DNA of 32,291 bases from Candidatus Allocopromorpha excrementigallinarum (GCA_018714925.1 DVMP01000141.1:1-32291); one strand, 5' to 3'. Positions 1-9,756 are shown, counted from the first letter of the stretch. Notes: a model not told the origin generated them from the sequence alone. A program made the numbers and translations.

Positions 1-15
1 TTCAAGCTTGTTCAT
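1..15 (-). CDS. Start of an unidentified gene (partial, first 5 codons)
   Basis: An ATG at 15-13 opens a frame reading MNKLE that runs off the left edge. It is preceded at good spacing by a strong Shine-Dalgarno (AAGGAGGA on the minus strand) and, further up, by a well-formed promoter, so a real gene starts here. Five residues are too few to name it. They match the first five residues of PurC in this window, but that is weak evidence. Confidence 0.6.
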
Positions 16-82
16 TATGCTTCCTCCTTATAGTATTTTGGTTGTTTGTTAAAAATCAATCAGTATATAAGATACCACTCTT

Positions 83-111
83 AATATACCGTATGAGGTT
101 GTGGTTTGCAA
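83..111 (-). promoter_or_regulatory. Sigma-A-type promoter for the left-edge gene
   Basis: On the minus strand TTGCAA and TATATT are separated by exactly 17 bases, followed by a leader of about 60 bases to the ATG at 15. The rest of the 1-192 gap is AT-rich. A small hairpin (TGGGAA/TTTCCA) lies just after the glyA stop but has no T-run, so I do not call a glyA terminator. Confidence 0.55.
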
Positions 112-192
112 CTTGTTTTTGTTTGTATACATTATTCATTAACAGCCCGTTCCCCTTGTGGAAACCCATTCCCAGGGCCTTGACTATTAGCT

Positions 193-1446
193 CTATCCCC
201 TGAAGTTTTTATGGAGAGGATATTTGTCCGTAAGCTCTTTGACAATGGCTCTGGCTCTGTCCATGGCCGCAGGATCCTCAGGGTTGTCTATTACGAGAGC
301 TATTGCCTCAACTGTCTTTACCACGTCCTCCTCCTTAAAGCCTCTGCTGGTCATGGCAGGTGTTCCTAGACGCAGGCCGCTTGTAACGAAAGGACTTTCG
401 GGATCGTTAGGTATGGCGTTCTTGTTGGTGGTTATATTGGCCTCGTCAAGAAGGTTCTCCGCTCTCTTTCCGGTTATGTTCTTGTTTACAAGCTTTACGA
501 GAACCAGATGGTTGTCCGTTCCGCCTGACACCAGCTCAAAGCCCTTTTCCGTAAGAGCCCTGGCCAGAGCCTGGGCATTGTTTATTACCTGCTGCTGATA
601 GTCCCTGAATTCAGGCTCCAGGGCTTCCTTGAAGCATACCGCCTTGGCGGCGATTATGTGCATGAGAGGGCCTCCCTGAGTTCCCGGGAATATGGCCTTG
701 TCTATGGCCTTGGCGTACTCCTCCCTGCAGAGAATAAGTCCGCCCCTCGGGCCTCTGAGGGTTTTGTGGGTAGTGCTTGTAACTATGTCCGCGTATTCCA
801 TTGGGTTAGGATGAAGTCCCGCGGCGACAAGCCCCGCGATATGGGCCATGTCCACCATGAGTATGGCTCCCACTTCATCGGCGATTTCCCTGAACTTATC
901 CGTCTCTATGGTTCTCGGATAGGCGGAGGCTCCGGCTACTATAAGCTTCGGCTTATGCTTGAGGGCCAGCTCTCTCACATTGTCAAAATCTATTTTTTCC
1001 GTTTCCGGGTCAAGGCCGTATGAAACGAAATTGTATGATTTTCCCGAAATATTTACCGGGGATCCGTGAGAAAGGTGTCCTCCGTTGGAAAGATCCATGC
1101 CCAGCACCGGATCTCCGTACTTAAGAACAGCCTGGTATACGGCGGTATTGGCGTTGGCTCCGCAGTGGGGCTGAACATTGGCGTGATCCGCGCCGAATAT
1201 TTTCTTGGCTCTCTCTATGGCCAGGGTTTCAACCTCGTCTACGAATTCGCAGCCTCCGTAATATCTTTTTCCCGGATAGCCTTCCGCGTACTTGTTGGTA
1301 AGGGCGCTCCCCGAGGCTTCCATAATCTCATAGTTTACAAAGTTCTCAGACGCTATCATTTCGATCTTCGTCTCCTGGCGGTTGATCTCCCGCTTTATGG
1401 CCGCGGTTATCTCCGGATCAGCTTTTTCAAGATAGTTAAAGTACAT
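193..1446 (-). CDS. glyA: Serine hydroxymethyltransferase
   Basis: This PLP enzyme interconverts serine plus tetrahydrofolate with glycine plus 5,10-methylene-THF in the cytoplasm and is the main entry to one-carbon metabolism. At 417 residues it has the normal family length. The PLP-binding lysine lies in [13 protein letters not shown] (about K228), the cofactor Asp/His pair is in VDMAHIAG (about 199-202), and HLSHG is near 124-128. The ATG has AAGGAGAGAG just upstream. It follows the PucR-type gene by 40 bases and may be read from the ftsH promoter; the only local promoter candidate (CTGACA, 18 bases, TATATA) would leave a very short leader. Its one-carbon product feeds the formyl-THF used by the purine genes further right. 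Identity is secure. Confidence 0.97.
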   Translation of the reverse strand: MYFNYLEKADPEITAAIKREINRQETKIEMIASENFVNYEIMEASGSALTNKYAEGYPGKRYYGGCEFVDEVETLAIERAKKIFGADHANVQPHCGANANTAVYQAVLKYGDPVLGMDLSNGGHLSHGSPVNISGKSYNFVSYGLDPETEKIDFDNVRELALKHKPKLIVAGASAYPRTIETDKFREIADEVGAILMVDMAHIAGLVAAGLHPNPMEYADIVTSTTHKTLRGPRGGLILCREEYAKAIDKAIFPGTQGGPLMHIIAAKAVCFKEALEPEFRDYQQQVINNAQALARALTEKGFELVSGGTDNHLVLVKLVNKNITGKRAENLLDEANITTNKNAIPNDPESPFVTSGLRLGTPAMTSRGFKEEDVVKTVEAIALVIDNPEDPAAMDRARAIVKELTDKYPLHKNFRG

Positions 1447-1486
1447 TTCTCTCTCCTTGTTATATAATAATTTTAACTTATGACTG

Positions 1487-3055
1487 TCAGCTTACGACAC
1501 GCTCGAGCCGTTTCAGAGCCAGGGCCATGGTCAGTCCCGGTATTACTCTGTTTCCTGTAATCTCCACTCCCAGCATCTCGTTTATCTTCTTAAGCCTGTA
1601 CTGTACGGTATTGGCGTGGATTCCCATGAATTCAGCGGTTTTGCCGCTGTTCATTCCCGCGTCCAGCACAAAGGTCTCAAGGGTTTCCAGCAGCTGTTTT
1701 CCCTTGTTTTCCCCGGCCTCCTTAAAGGGGTCGAGAAGCTCCATATAATTTTTCTTTACGAAGCCTCCCTGTATCTGTATGTTTATACAGTTGCTTACCA
1801 GAGTAAGCTCGTATTTTGTAAAAACTCTCTTGTAGGGGAAGACATTCTGCACAAAGGACCAGCTTTCGCTTATAAGCCTGTAGGCGTCTCCCGCTCCCTC
1901 TATACCGTTGAGGCCGGTAACATGAAAAACTCTCGCCTTCTTGTTTCCCTTCAGCTTATTGAAAAGCCGGACGCAGCTGTTTTTAAGATCTCTGGCGGAC
2001 TCCTCATCCTCGTATTTAAGTATCATGCCGTAGGTTTCGTCTCCTTCGGTGATCTTCATTACGTTGAGATCCTCCTCCTTCTCAAACTCGGAGAAAATCT
2101 GGCTCTCCGCCTCGAGCCCTATTCCCTTTGAGAAGAACACGCTGATTATGTCCTCGCCGCTTATTCTGGCCTCATCCTTAAGGGTGTAGGCCAGACTCTT
2201 GTTGCCTCTTATGAGGGCCTTTATAAATTCCGCCTTGGCGTCTCTTTCCGGTGTGTATTTCCACATGCCCATGGCCAGCTCTATTATTTCAGCCAGCTTG
2301 GTTATTTCTCCCGCCGTGTAGGAGTCTTCATTGTCCACTATGAACATGTAGTATTTTTCATTGTTTATGGTAACAGGGCCCCAGTATGTAAGAACTCCGT
2401 TTACGTCTATCATGGTGTAGACCCTGGAGCTGCTTTCGACGTTTCTCTCCTTGCCCAGCTTTATGGCGTCGGCTATGGTGGCCTTATGCCTCGTCTCCAC
2501 CGTCAGTATGGGATTGAAATCCTCGCTGAGTATTATAAGCTGAAAATCGTTGTTTATGGCCGCTTCACGAACCGCCGACTGAAAATTGCTGTGCTTCTCA
2601 AAGTTGAGGAGGTGGAACACCGTATTGCTGATAAGAGTGTTTCTGAAATTATCCCCGTAGAGGACCTTGTCCATAACCTCCGTAATGGCATGGGAATATC
2701 CTTCTGATTCCGGCATCAATACAAGGGGCAGCATCGTTTCCTCTGCCGCCTCTATAACCTTACCATCAATAAATTTTACTCCTCTTCCCACATAGCAGAC
2801 CACCAGAGCGGCGCATCCCCGCTCCGCGATCCTTCTCACCATGGCGCACTGCTTCGCCACGTCGTCCTTTATTCCCAGAAAGCCTGTGAGAAGTATTTCG
2901 GTGGAGTCTCCTTCATAAAGGTCAATATCACTTTCATCCCGGATATCCAGAACGGATATTGCTTTCACCTCGTTTATTAAGTTGACCTTTCCGGCAAGAA
3001 CCTTCGCGTCTTTAAAAACGTCAAGCTCCAGACAGTCTGCGACTGTAACCTTCAT
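1487..3055 (-). CDS. PucR-family transcriptional regulator
   Basis: The first 130 or so residues match the PucR N-terminal ligand-sensing domain ([18 protein letters not shown] and the LPLVLMPES region). The middle resembles the GGDEF-like linker of CdaR/PucR regulators. The last 60 residues ([33 protein letters not shown]) are the PucR helix-turn-helix. Members of this family act as DNA-binding activators or repressors, often of purine, amino-acid or sugar-acid genes. The ligand here cannot be read from the sequence. The ATG overlaps the ftsH stop by one base (TAATG), so translation is probably coupled to ftsH. glyA follows 40 bases later and is a plausible target, though that is inference. 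No transmembrane segment is seen. Confidence 0.85.
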   Translation of the reverse strand: MKVTVADCLELDVFKDAKVLAGKVNLINEVKAISVLDIRDESDIDLYEGDSTEILLTGFLGIKDDVAKQCAMVRRIAERGCAALVVCYVGRGVKFIDGKVIEAAEETMLPLVLMPESEGYSHAITEVMDKVLYGDNFRNTLISNTVFHLLNFEKHSNFQSAVREAAINNDFQLIILSEDFNPILTVETRHKATIADAIKLGKERNVESSSRVYTMIDVNGVLTYWGPVTINNEKYYMFIVDNEDSYTAGEITKLAEIIELAMGMWKYTPERDAKAEFIKALIRGNKSLAYTLKDEARISGEDIISVFFSKGIGLEAESQIFSEFEKEEDLNVMKITEGDETYGMILKYEDEESARDLKNSCVRLFNKLKGNKKARVFHVTGLNGIEGAGDAYRLISESWSFVQNVFPYKRVFTKYELTLVSNCINIQIQGGFVKKNYMELLDPFKEAGENKGKQLLETLETFVLDAGMNSGKTAEFMGIHANTVQYRLKKINEMLGVEITGNRVIPGLTMALALKRLERVVS

Positions 3056-5322
3056 TACTCTCCGCTCTCCTTCTTCTTATCTTCTTCCGTTTCTCCCTTG
3101 TCCTCCTCCTGATCATCATCATCGTTGAGGTAGTCGGTATCGTATACAGCCAGCTCCTCTTCCGTAGGCATATCGTCGTCGTCATCGTCAAAGTAAGGGT
3201 CTCTTACCTCATCATCGTCAGCGGGATCTATATACCCGTCGTCCTCCTTCCCTGCCGAGAGGTCCTCCGGATTAACAGGCTTCGCCGTCTTTGTCACGTC
3301 GTCGTATGTCATGACAGTGGTCTTAAGCCTTTTCTTATTTCCTTTTTTGTTCTCCTCGTCAGCAGCCGCAAGGGCTCCCTCAAGCTGTCTCTGTCTTTCC
3401 AGCTCGGCTTCCCTCTTTCTTATTTTTCTCGCTTCGGCAGCTTCCTTCTTGTCCTTTTCCTTTTTCTTCTCCATTTCCTCCTTGAGATCCTCAGCCAGCT
3501 CATCAGGAGTCTTTTCCTTATTGTAAAGCTGCTCGAACTGCTTGTTGTCGAGGGTTTCAATCTTGAGAAGGCCTTCAGCCACCAGCTTCAGCTCCTCAAG
3601 ATGCTCTGTCAGTATTTCTCTCGCAGCCCGGAAGGCTTCCTCTATAATCGCTTTTACCTCTTCGTCTATTTCCGAAGCCGTTTCTTCTGAGTAATTCTTC
3701 CTTGTGGAGAAATCCTTTCCAAGGAACACCTCATCGGAGGAGCTGTAGTTTACAGGTCCCAGCTTCTCGCTGAATCCGTACTTGGTTACCATATCCTTGG
3801 CGATTTCCGTGGCTCTCATTATATCGTTGCTGGCTCCGGTGCTTATATCGTCAAGAGTGAGCATTTCCGCCACACGGCCTCCCAGAAGATGGATTATCTG
3901 CTCCCTCATGGTTTCCCTTGTTCCGTAATACTTATCCTCCTTAGGAAGGATCATTGTAAAGCCGCCGGCCCTTCCTCTAGGAATAATCGTAACCTGATGA
4001 ACGGGGTCCGTCTTAGGAAGCACATGGGCGACCACAGCGTGTCCCGCTTCATGGTAGGCTGTCAGCTTTCTTTCCTCTTCGCTTATTACCCTGCTCTTTT
4101 TCTCAGGTCCCGCTATTACCTTGGTTATGGCCTCCTCAATTTCCTCCATCCTTATTTTCATGCCGTTTCTTCTGGCTGCCAGAAGAGCGGCTTCATTTAA
4201 CATGTTCTCTATGTCTGCCGGAGTAAAGCCCGGAGTCCTTCTCGCCAGAACCTTAGGGTCCACGCTCTTGTCCAGAGGCTTGTTTCTGGAATGTATTCTG
4301 AATATCTCCTCTCTTCCCACTATGTCCGGTATGCCTATGACTATCTGCCTGTCAAATCTTCCCGGTCTGAGAAGGGCAGGGTCGAGAACGTCAGGTCTGT
4401 TGGTGGCCGCCAGGATGATTATTCCCGTGTTTTCCGCGAAGCCGTCCATCTCAACAAGAAGCTGATTAAGGGTCTGCTCCCTTTCATCGTGGCCGCCGCC
4501 AAGGCCCGCGCCTCTCTTTCTTCCCACGGCGTCTATCTCATCTATGAACACTATACATGGAGCGTTTTTCTTGGCCTGATCAAAAAGGTCTCTTACTCTT
4601 GAAGCTCCCACGCCCACAAACATCTCCACAAAGTCGGAGCCGCTTATGGTGAAAAAGGGAACTCCCGCCTCTCCCGCGGTGGCTCTGGATATATAGGTCT
4701 TACCTGTTCCCGGAGGGCCCACCAGAAGTATGCCCTTAGGTATCCTGGCTCCCAGATTGTTGTACTTGGCAGGATGCTTGAGAAAGTCAACGATTTCCTC
4801 CAGCTCTTCCTTTTCCTCCTTAAGACCGGCCACATCCTTGAAGGTGATCTTTTTAAGATCTCCGTCCTTCTGAAGACGCGCCTTGCTCTTGCCGAAGGAC
4901 ATGGCCTTGCCGCCTCCGCCGCTCTGGTTCATTATCATTATGAAGAACACTACCATTATGCCTATCATCAGGAGAGTAGGCAGCAGACTCAGCCATATGG
5001 ACTGGGTCTCAGGCTCGTCGCTTTCAAGATCCAGGGTGCCTTCGTTTACCTGAGGCATAATGTACTGTTCGTAGATATATGACAGGTCCACAGTGCTGTT
5101 TACGTATGAGTACACTGTTTCTCCCGAGTTAAGCTTTGCCGTCAGCTTTGTGTCCGTTACGTTTATGTCCTCTACCTCGTTTTCCTGCAGATGCTTTATC
5201 ATGGTAGAGGTTTTTATCTCCGTCTCATCCTCAGGAGCGTCGCTGTTGTAAAACCACACCATAGCCAGGACAAGTCCGAATATTATCACATATATCCAAA
5301 TATTTCTTGTAACCCTTTTCAA
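3055..5322 (-). CDS. ftsH: ATP-dependent zinc metalloprotease FtsH
   Basis: Membrane-bound AAA+ protease that degrades misfolded membrane proteins and some regulators. Numbered from the start chosen here (755 residues): TM1 at about 8-25, an extracytoplasmic domain, TM2 at about 112-131, Walker A GPPGTGKT at 202-209, Walker [12 protein letters not shown] near 257-267, the second region of homology [18 protein letters not shown], the zinc site HEAGH at 424-428, and the third ligand region DISTGASND. The ORF track begins at a TTG (5373) with no ribosome site and only about 10 bases from the predicted transcription start. I chose the TTG at 5322 because AGGAGGA lies 8 bases upstream. After the protease domain there is an unusual charged tail of well over 100 residues, rich in Lys/Glu and then Asp, against a usual FtsH length of about 600-650. 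Confidence 0.96.
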   Translation of the reverse strand: MKRVTRNIWIYVIIFGLVLAMVWFYNSDAPEDETEIKTSTMIKHLQENEVEDINVTDTKLTAKLNSGETVYSYVNSTVDLSYIYEQYIMPQVNEGTLDLESDEPETQSIWLSLLPTLLMIGIMVVFFIMIMNQSGGGGKAMSFGKSKARLQKDGDLKKITFKDVAGLKEEKEELEEIVDFLKHPAKYNNLGARIPKGILLVGPPGTGKTYISRATAGEAGVPFFTISGSDFVEMFVGVGASRVRDLFDQAKKNAPCIVFIDEIDAVGRKRGAGLGGGHDEREQTLNQLLVEMDGFAENTGIIILAATNRPDVLDPALLRPGRFDRQIVIGIPDIVGREEIFRIHSRNKPLDKSVDPKVLARRTPGFTPADIENMLNEAALLAARRNGMKIRMEEIEEAITKVIAGPEKKSRVISEEERKLTAYHEAGHAVVAHVLPKTDPVHQVTIIPRGRAGGFTMILPKEDKYYGTRETMREQIIHLLGGRVAEMLTLDDISTGASNDIMRATEIAKDMVTKYGFSEKLGPVNYSSSDEVFLGKDFSTRKNYSEETASEIDEEVKAIIEEAFRAAREILTEHLEELKLVAEGLLKIETLDNKQFEQLYNKEKTPDELAEDLKEEMEKKKEKDKKEAAEARKIRKREAELERQRQLEGALAAADEENKKGNKKRLKTTVMTYDDVTKTAKPVNPEDLSAGKEDDGYIDPADDDEVRDPYFDDDDDDMPTEEELAVYDTDYLNDDDDQEEDKGETEEDKKKESGE

Positions 5323-5330
5323 GCTTTCTT

Positions 5331-5337
5331 TCCTCCT
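5331..5337 (-). promoter_or_regulatory. Shine-Dalgarno that fixes the ftsH start
   Basis: AGGAGGA on the minus strand lies 8 bases before the TTG at 5322-5320. Nothing comparable precedes the longer-frame TTG at 5373. Confidence 0.7.
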
Positions 5338-5389
5338 GCGCCTTTCAGCGCCCTTAATTTTTGTTAAATTCAAACAAATTAGCTATGTA

Positions 5390-5418
5390 ATTTTAGCACT
5401 AAACCCAAGTTTTTTCAA
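5390..5418 (-). promoter_or_regulatory. Sigma-A promoter for ftsH
   Basis: TTGAAA and TAAAAT are separated by exactly 17 bases on the minus strand. The expected start near 5383 gives a leader of about 60 bases to the chosen ftsH start. Confidence 0.7.
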
Positions 5419-5447
5419 TAGCGGCGAAAGTTTTTTTTAAAGGCATT

Positions 5448-6878
5448 TCACATAACCTTCACCGTTATGACTCTTTCCGTATTCCCGTCTATTCCGTAGA
5501 CTTCGGCAAATCTTTCCTTTTCCTCCCACAGCATCCACAGGATCTCACTTCCCAGGGCCACCAGAGGGATGGCGTTTCTTTCGAAGGAGGGTATTTTCAT
5601 GTCTATCATCAGCTTTTTTATCTTCCTTCTGCCCGATGAAAGGATAATATAATCTCCCTCTTCTCTGTGTCTGAGTGCTATGGCCTCAATAAGCTTTTGA
5701 GGCTTTTCCCCGGGCCCGCGGCTGTCACGGCTTCTCATCAGCTTATCCAGGTCAAAGGCCACTTCCCTTGCAGGCTTCCCTCCGCCGGCCTTTTCCTCCT
5801 TTTTCCTTCTGTATTCCGCCGCCGCTGTTACCTCAATGGTCAGGCCCGTTCTTTCCTTTTCATTTTTATCTCTGTCCGATGAAAACCTTACCTGCCCAGA
5901 GGCTGCCGTCATCCTGTATCCGTGGGGGAACTCCACGGTTCTGGTTCCCCGGCTCTTTTCTATAACCTTATCGGCGGCCGTAAGCCGCTCCCAGGTTATA
6001 TCTTCAGCAAGTCCCGCCTCCTCAAGGGCTTTTATCATCACTCTTCGGCGAAGAGCCTCAGGCAGCTCCCCAAGTCCCTCTCTGTCCAGAATCACCGGGC
6101 TTCCCTTTCCGTCTCCGCCTCTTTTTAAACTCATATAGGCCTTTTCCGCCTCTTCCCACATGTATTCTCTGTCGGCAGCGGCTATTTTTCCCAGGCGTAT
6201 GAGCCCCTCCTTTATATTGGCGTTGTATTCCCTCTGAAGAAGAGGTATAAGCTCCAGGCGTATTTTGTTTCTGGCATATATGGCTTCACTGTTGGTATGG
6301 TCCATGACGGGATCCAGTCTGTAGTAACGGCAGTATCCTTCTATTTCCTCTCTTCCTACGTCGAGAAGAGGGCGTATAACGTCAAAGCCTCTTTCCTTTC
6401 TCCTGTAGTCCATTCCTCTGAGTCCGTCTGTCCCCGTTCCCCTTATGAGCCTGAAGAGTATGGTCTCCGCCTGATCGTCGGCATTGTGAGCCACCGCGAT
6501 TTTTACGGATTCGCTGTCTCCCGTCTTCACGGCTGTTTCAAAGAAGGCGTCGTATCTGGCTTTTCTTCCCGCTTCCTCGCTTGTCATTGACAGCTCCTCC
6601 GCCATTTTCAGACAGTCGGCGGTATAAACGGCGCATTCCACGCCTCTTTCCCGGCACAGCCGCTCCACATATGCCTGATCCCGCTCCGCTTCTCCCGGCC
6701 GCAGCTTGTGGTTCACATGAACAGGGTGAAGGGTAAGCCCCAGCTCCTGCCTGAGGCTCAGCAGCACGTGAAAAAGGCATACCGAGTCAGGTCCTCCGGA
6801 AAGACCTATTACGATATGCTGGTTTTTTTCAATGAGATTATGCTTTTTTATAGTTTCCCGTACCTTTTCAATAACCAT
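5448..6878 (-). CDS. tilS: tRNA(Ile)-lysidine synthetase
   Basis: TilS attaches lysine to C34 of the tRNA(Ile) with anticodon CAU, so that it reads AUA codons and is charged with isoleucine. The PP-loop ATP site IVIGLSGGPDSV is at about residues 22-33. The family motifs HVNHKLRPGEAERD, AHNADDQAETILFRLIRGTG and GMDYRRKERGFDVIRPLLDV follow, then the helical middle domain and a TilS_C-like end (HREEGDYIILSSGRRKIKKLMIDMKIP). Length 476 is normal. The ATG has no Shine-Dalgarno and lies 6 bases after a perfect TATAAT, so the message may be leaderless. It stands between spoIIE and ftsH as in Bacillus, but without hpt. Confidence 0.95.
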   Translation of the reverse strand: MVIEKVRETIKKHNLIEKNQHIVIGLSGGPDSVCLFHVLLSLRQELGLTLHPVHVNHKLRPGEAERDQAYVERLCRERGVECAVYTADCLKMAEELSMTSEEAGRKARYDAFFETAVKTGDSESVKIAVAHNADDQAETILFRLIRGTGTDGLRGMDYRRKERGFDVIRPLLDVGREEIEGYCRYYRLDPVMDHTNSEAIYARNKIRLELIPLLQREYNANIKEGLIRLGKIAAADREYMWEEAEKAYMSLKRGGDGKGSPVILDREGLGELPEALRRRVMIKALEEAGLAEDITWERLTAADKVIEKSRGTRTVEFPHGYRMTAASGQVRFSSDRDKNEKERTGLTIEVTAAAEYRRKKEEKAGGGKPAREVAFDLDKLMRSRDSRGPGEKPQKLIEAIALRHREEGDYIILSSGRRKIKKLMIDMKIPSFERNAIPLVALGSEILWMLWEEKERFAEVYGIDGNTERVITVKVM

Positions 6879-6884
6879 GGAATT

Positions 6885-6893
6885 ATTATACCA
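6885..6893 (-). promoter_or_regulatory. Extended -10 promoter for tilS
   Basis: The minus strand reads TGGTATAAT, a consensus extended -10, with only six bases (AATTCC) before the tilS ATG. No good -35 is visible. A start at the normal distance would fall on the A of the ATG. Confidence 0.65.
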
Positions 6894-6908
6894 TAGGGAA
6901 CCTTTCTT

Positions 6909-6938
6909 AAAAAGCCGTCTTTTGCGTGAAGGGACGGC
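6909..6938 (-). terminator. Intrinsic terminator after spoIIE
   Basis: GCCGTC and GACGGC pair around a 13-base loop and are followed by TTTTT on the minus strand. The hairpin starts directly after the spoIIE stop codon and separates it from tilS. Confidence 0.75.
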
Positions 6939-8792
6939 CTACAGTATTTTCGCCGCCAGAACTGTGAGATCGTCTCTCTCCCTTCCTATATATGAGTCTG
7001 AGGCCCTGTTGATAATAAGGTCGCACATTGTCTTAGGGTCCTCGGATCTTACCGCTGCCGCCGTCTCCTTTACGGCGGACAGTCCCTTTCCGTCGCCTCC
7101 GTCGCTTACTCCGTCGGACATCATTATCAGCCAGTCGCCTTTTTTTAGAGATACTTCCACGTATTTTATTTTAAGGCCGTTGACTATTCCCAGGGGCACC
7201 GCCGAGAGCCTCACCTCCTCCACAGCGCTTTTTCGCCTTATGAGAGTAGGCGCGGCGCCTGTTTTATAAAACTTCGCTCTTGCGGCTTTTCTGTCGGCTA
7301 TTACAAGGTCCACAGTGGCAAAGGAATCTTCGTTTTCCTTCATGAGCATCACTTCGTTTATCATTTTAAGAATAAGCTCAACCCCGGCCCCTTCCTTTAA
7401 GAGAGACAGAACAGTCCTCGTAACAAGGAGGCTTTCCGCCGCCGCCTTCTTTCCCTTTCCCATTCCGTCGCTTATTATCATGGCTGTCCGGCCGTCTCCT
7501 ATATCCTGCCAGCCGCAGCAGTCGCCGTTTATGCTGCCCGCGGCGGCGCACTGAGAGCAGCCGATGCGCATGGTTATTTTCCCCTCGCCCTCCCGGGCCT
7601 TTTCCGCCGGGAATCTCCTCATTTTATATCGCGCCTTTTCTATAATCTGCTCCGTTACAGCCAGCTGCGTGGCGATAACCGACCGGCTGTCCATATATGT
7701 GCCGTAAAGCTCCGCCAGGGCTCCTACATTCTTTTCGCTTTCCTTCAGGGCATCCTCCGCCGCCTTTTTCTCTCTGTAAGCCTTTTCTCCTTCATTTTCG
7801 GAAAGGCTCCACATCAGCTTTCTCAAGGAAGAGGAAAGCTTCCAGTTAACCGCCAGAAACACAGCGGCTCCCAGAAGGAGGCAGTAATTGTCAACTCCCA
7901 GAATCACGCCGCTTTCAGCGCTCCCTAAAGCCGCGCACGATACTGCGAATATAACAGTCATGAATACCCTTCCGTATCTTCGTCCAAGGGAAGCCGCCGT
8001 TCCGCCAATGAGGAGAGTTATAAGAAAACCCCACTGCTCATTTCCCAGAAGGGCCGCGGCGGCTCCGGAGGATACAATAACCGCCAGACATTTCCCCTGG
8101 CTTCCATAGGTCAGTGCCCAGAGAGCCGCGAATATAATAAAGGGCCAAATGAGAAAATCAAAACCCGCTCCCTTTATGACCACAGGGCACAGGGCTCCGA
8201 GAGATATAAGGGACAGGTTGTCCTCAGCCCCGCTGCCGTCTTCATTTTTTCTCTCCAGGGCCGCCTGCAGCCGGTCAAATGCCATTACCGCTCCAAATAC
8301 CACGGCCCCCTGAAAAATAAGATCCCAGGGAGATATTTTGTAGGCAGTGGAGCTTATGAGTCTGTACATGCTGACGCATATTACGTCCGCGGCCGCGGCG
8401 CACAGGGCCCGCTGCCACATTTCCAGCTTCACGCCTCTCACAGATGAAAAAATCAGGCCGCACAGACACACCGCGGCCAGATCTCCCCATATGTCGTAGC
8501 CTCTTCCCCCAAAGGGCAGTATTGCCGCCGCTGCCGGCAGCACAAGATATATGTTAAAGGCGCTCCTTGACACCATGTATGATATCAATGCCGCCGCTCC
8601 CGGAAAGCATTCGCCCATAAAGGGAGCGCGGCTTATAAGGAAGGTCGTTACAACCAGTAATATTCCCCGGGCTATCCTTGCTCTCGCTGCGCTGAAGGTC
8701 CCGGCTTTTCCCGCTCTGTCCGTATGTTCCATAAAAATCTCCAATCCCGATACAGGATGATTATACAGCCTGTCCTTATCGTTTTTTGTCAT
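6939..8792 (-). CDS. spoIIE: Stage II sporulation protein E-like membrane serine phosphatase
   Basis: The C-terminal part of about 215 residues is a PP2C/SpoIIE phosphatase domain, with metal-binding aspartates in IISDGMGKG, MMSDGVSD and ERDDLTV. The first 330 residues are mostly hydrophobic with many predicted membrane segments, then a charged linker. In the known family SpoIIE dephosphorylates the anti-anti-sigma factor SpoIIAA at the asymmetric septum and so activates sigma-F. At 617 residues it is shorter than the Bacillus protein (about 830), mainly before the phosphatase domain. Position beside tilS and ftsH matches the Bacillus order. The start is uncertain: the ATG at 8792 has only AGGA nearby, while the in-frame ATG of MEHTDRAG (8732) has GGAG six bases upstream. 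It ends at a strong terminator. Confidence 0.88.
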   Translation of the reverse strand: MTKNDKDRLYNHPVSGLEIFMEHTDRAGKAGTFSAARARIARGILLVVTTFLISRAPFMGECFPGAAALISYMVSRSAFNIYLVLPAAAAILPFGGRGYDIWGDLAAVCLCGLIFSSVRGVKLEMWQRALCAAAADVICVSMYRLISSTAYKISPWDLIFQGAVVFGAVMAFDRLQAALERKNEDGSGAEDNLSLISLGALCPVVIKGAGFDFLIWPFIIFAALWALTYGSQGKCLAVIVSSGAAAALLGNEQWGFLITLLIGGTAASLGRRYGRVFMTVIFAVSCAALGSAESGVILGVDNYCLLLGAAVFLAVNWKLSSSLRKLMWSLSENEGEKAYREKKAAEDALKESEKNVGALAELYGTYMDSRSVIATQLAVTEQIIEKARYKMRRFPAEKAREGEGKITMRIGCSQCAAAGSINGDCCGWQDIGDGRTAMIISDGMGKGKKAAAESLLVTRTVLSLLKEGAGVELILKMINEVMLMKENEDSFATVDLVIADRKAARAKFYKTGAAPTLIRRKSAVEEVRLSAVPLGIVNGLKIKYVEVSLKKGDWLIMMSDGVSDGGDGKGLSAVKETAAAVRSEDPKTMCDLIINRASDSYIGRERDDLTVLAAKIL

Positions 8793-8845
8793 AATTCCTG
8801 CGGGAAGAAAAATTTTTCATGGATTTTCACAGGTACGCCGGATTT

Positions 8846-9694
8846 CTACTTTATTCCGTAAAACCTCATGGCGTTTTCCTTTGTGGCGGCTGCTGCCTCC
8901 TCAAGGGTTATACCCTTTATTTCCGCCACCTTTCGCGCGGTGTACTCAACCATTGGCGGAGTGTTTCTCTTGCCGCGGAAGGGCTCGGGAGTAAGGAAGG
9001 GGGAGTCGGTTTCCACCAGAAGAAATGACAGAGGAATCTCCTCTACCACTGACACTGTCTTTCTGTTGTTCTTATAGGTAACGGGACCGGCTATGGAAAG
9101 AGTTGCTCCCAGCTTTACGTACTGAGCTCCCAGCTCCCTGCTTCCCGAAAAGCAGTGGAGAAGGACTCTGGCATCCTCGCAGGCGCCGTCGCCTCCTCTT
9201 GTAAAGCCTTCCGGATCGGGACGTCTCGGAAACCAGCTTTTTCTCTCCTGAGAAAAGGCTCCTTCTTCCTTCAGTATGTCCATAACCTCCTGGTCCGCTT
9301 CCCTTGAGTGGATGACTATGGGCATTTTAAGCTCATTGGCCAGCTGTATCTGACGTCTGAACCAGTACCTCTGAGTATCTCTCGGCGAGTGATCGTAGTG
9401 AAAGTCAAGGCCTATTTCCCCTATGGCCACGACCTTGCTCCTTCGGGCTATTCCCTTTATGAGAGCCAGCTGCATGTCATCCATGTCCTTTGTGTCGTGG
9501 GGATGGCAGCCGGCGGCCGCGTAGCACCATGGATATCTTGAGGCATGTTCCGCCGCCAGCCGGGAGCTTTCCGTATCAAAGCCTATGTCCGTTACATAGT
9601 CGACGGCCGAAGCCTCTATGGCTTCGGCTACGGCTTCCCTGGCCGCCGGAGTCATGTCTCCGTTGTTTATGTGAGCATGTGAATCAAAAAACAT
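8846..9694 (-). CDS. tatD: TatD family metal-dependent hydrolase (DNase)
   Basis: A TIM-barrel metal hydrolase related to TatD DNase, about 282 residues against a usual 255-260. Metal ligands are visible: HAH at 6-8, the Glu of GEIGLDFH, the His of VIHSREA, the His of LLHCFSG and the Asp of ETDSPFL. An insertion of roughly 25 residues, rich in charge and Gly, sits between DILKEEG and the LLHCFSG strand and accounts for the extra length. It follows metG, a pairing common in Firmicutes, but a hairpin with a T-rich tail lies between the two genes. GGAAAGGAG lies about 10 bases before the ATG. Confidence 0.93.
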   Translation of the reverse strand: MFFDSHAHINNGDMTPAAREAVAEAIEASAVDYVTDIGFDTESSRLAAEHASRYPWCYAAAGCHPHDTKDMDDMQLALIKGIARRSKVVAIGEIGLDFHYDHSPRDTQRYWFRRQIQLANELKMPIVIHSREADQEVMDILKEEGAFSQERKSWFPRRPDPEGFTRGGDGACEDARVLLHCFSGSRELGAQYVKLGATLSIAGPVTYKNNRKTVSVVEEIPLSFLLVETDSPFLTPEPFRGKRNTPPMVEYTARKVAEIKGITLEEAAAATKENAMRFYGIK

Positions 9695-9720
9695 GATATG
9701 TCTCTATCTCCTTTCCTTAT

Positions 9721-9756
9721 AAAAATTATGCCGCGCGGTCATGTAAACTGCGCGGC
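9721..9756 (-). terminator. Probable intrinsic terminator after metG
   Basis: GCCGCGC/GCGCGGC form a 7-bp GC-only stem with a 13-base loop, followed by ATAATTTTTAT on the minus strand. It ends only 27 bases before the tatD ATG, so it may attenuate rather than fully separate metG from tatD. Confidence 0.55.

Noticed and set aside
1-15. Left-edge gene as a second purC, because it also begins MNKLE.
   Set aside because: Five residues are not enough, and purC is already present in the operon.
129-144. CTGTTAATGAATA shared between the left-edge leader and the 6S-like RNA (25054-25067).
   Set aside because: A single 13-base match in AT-rich DNA with no paired context at the left edge; probably chance.
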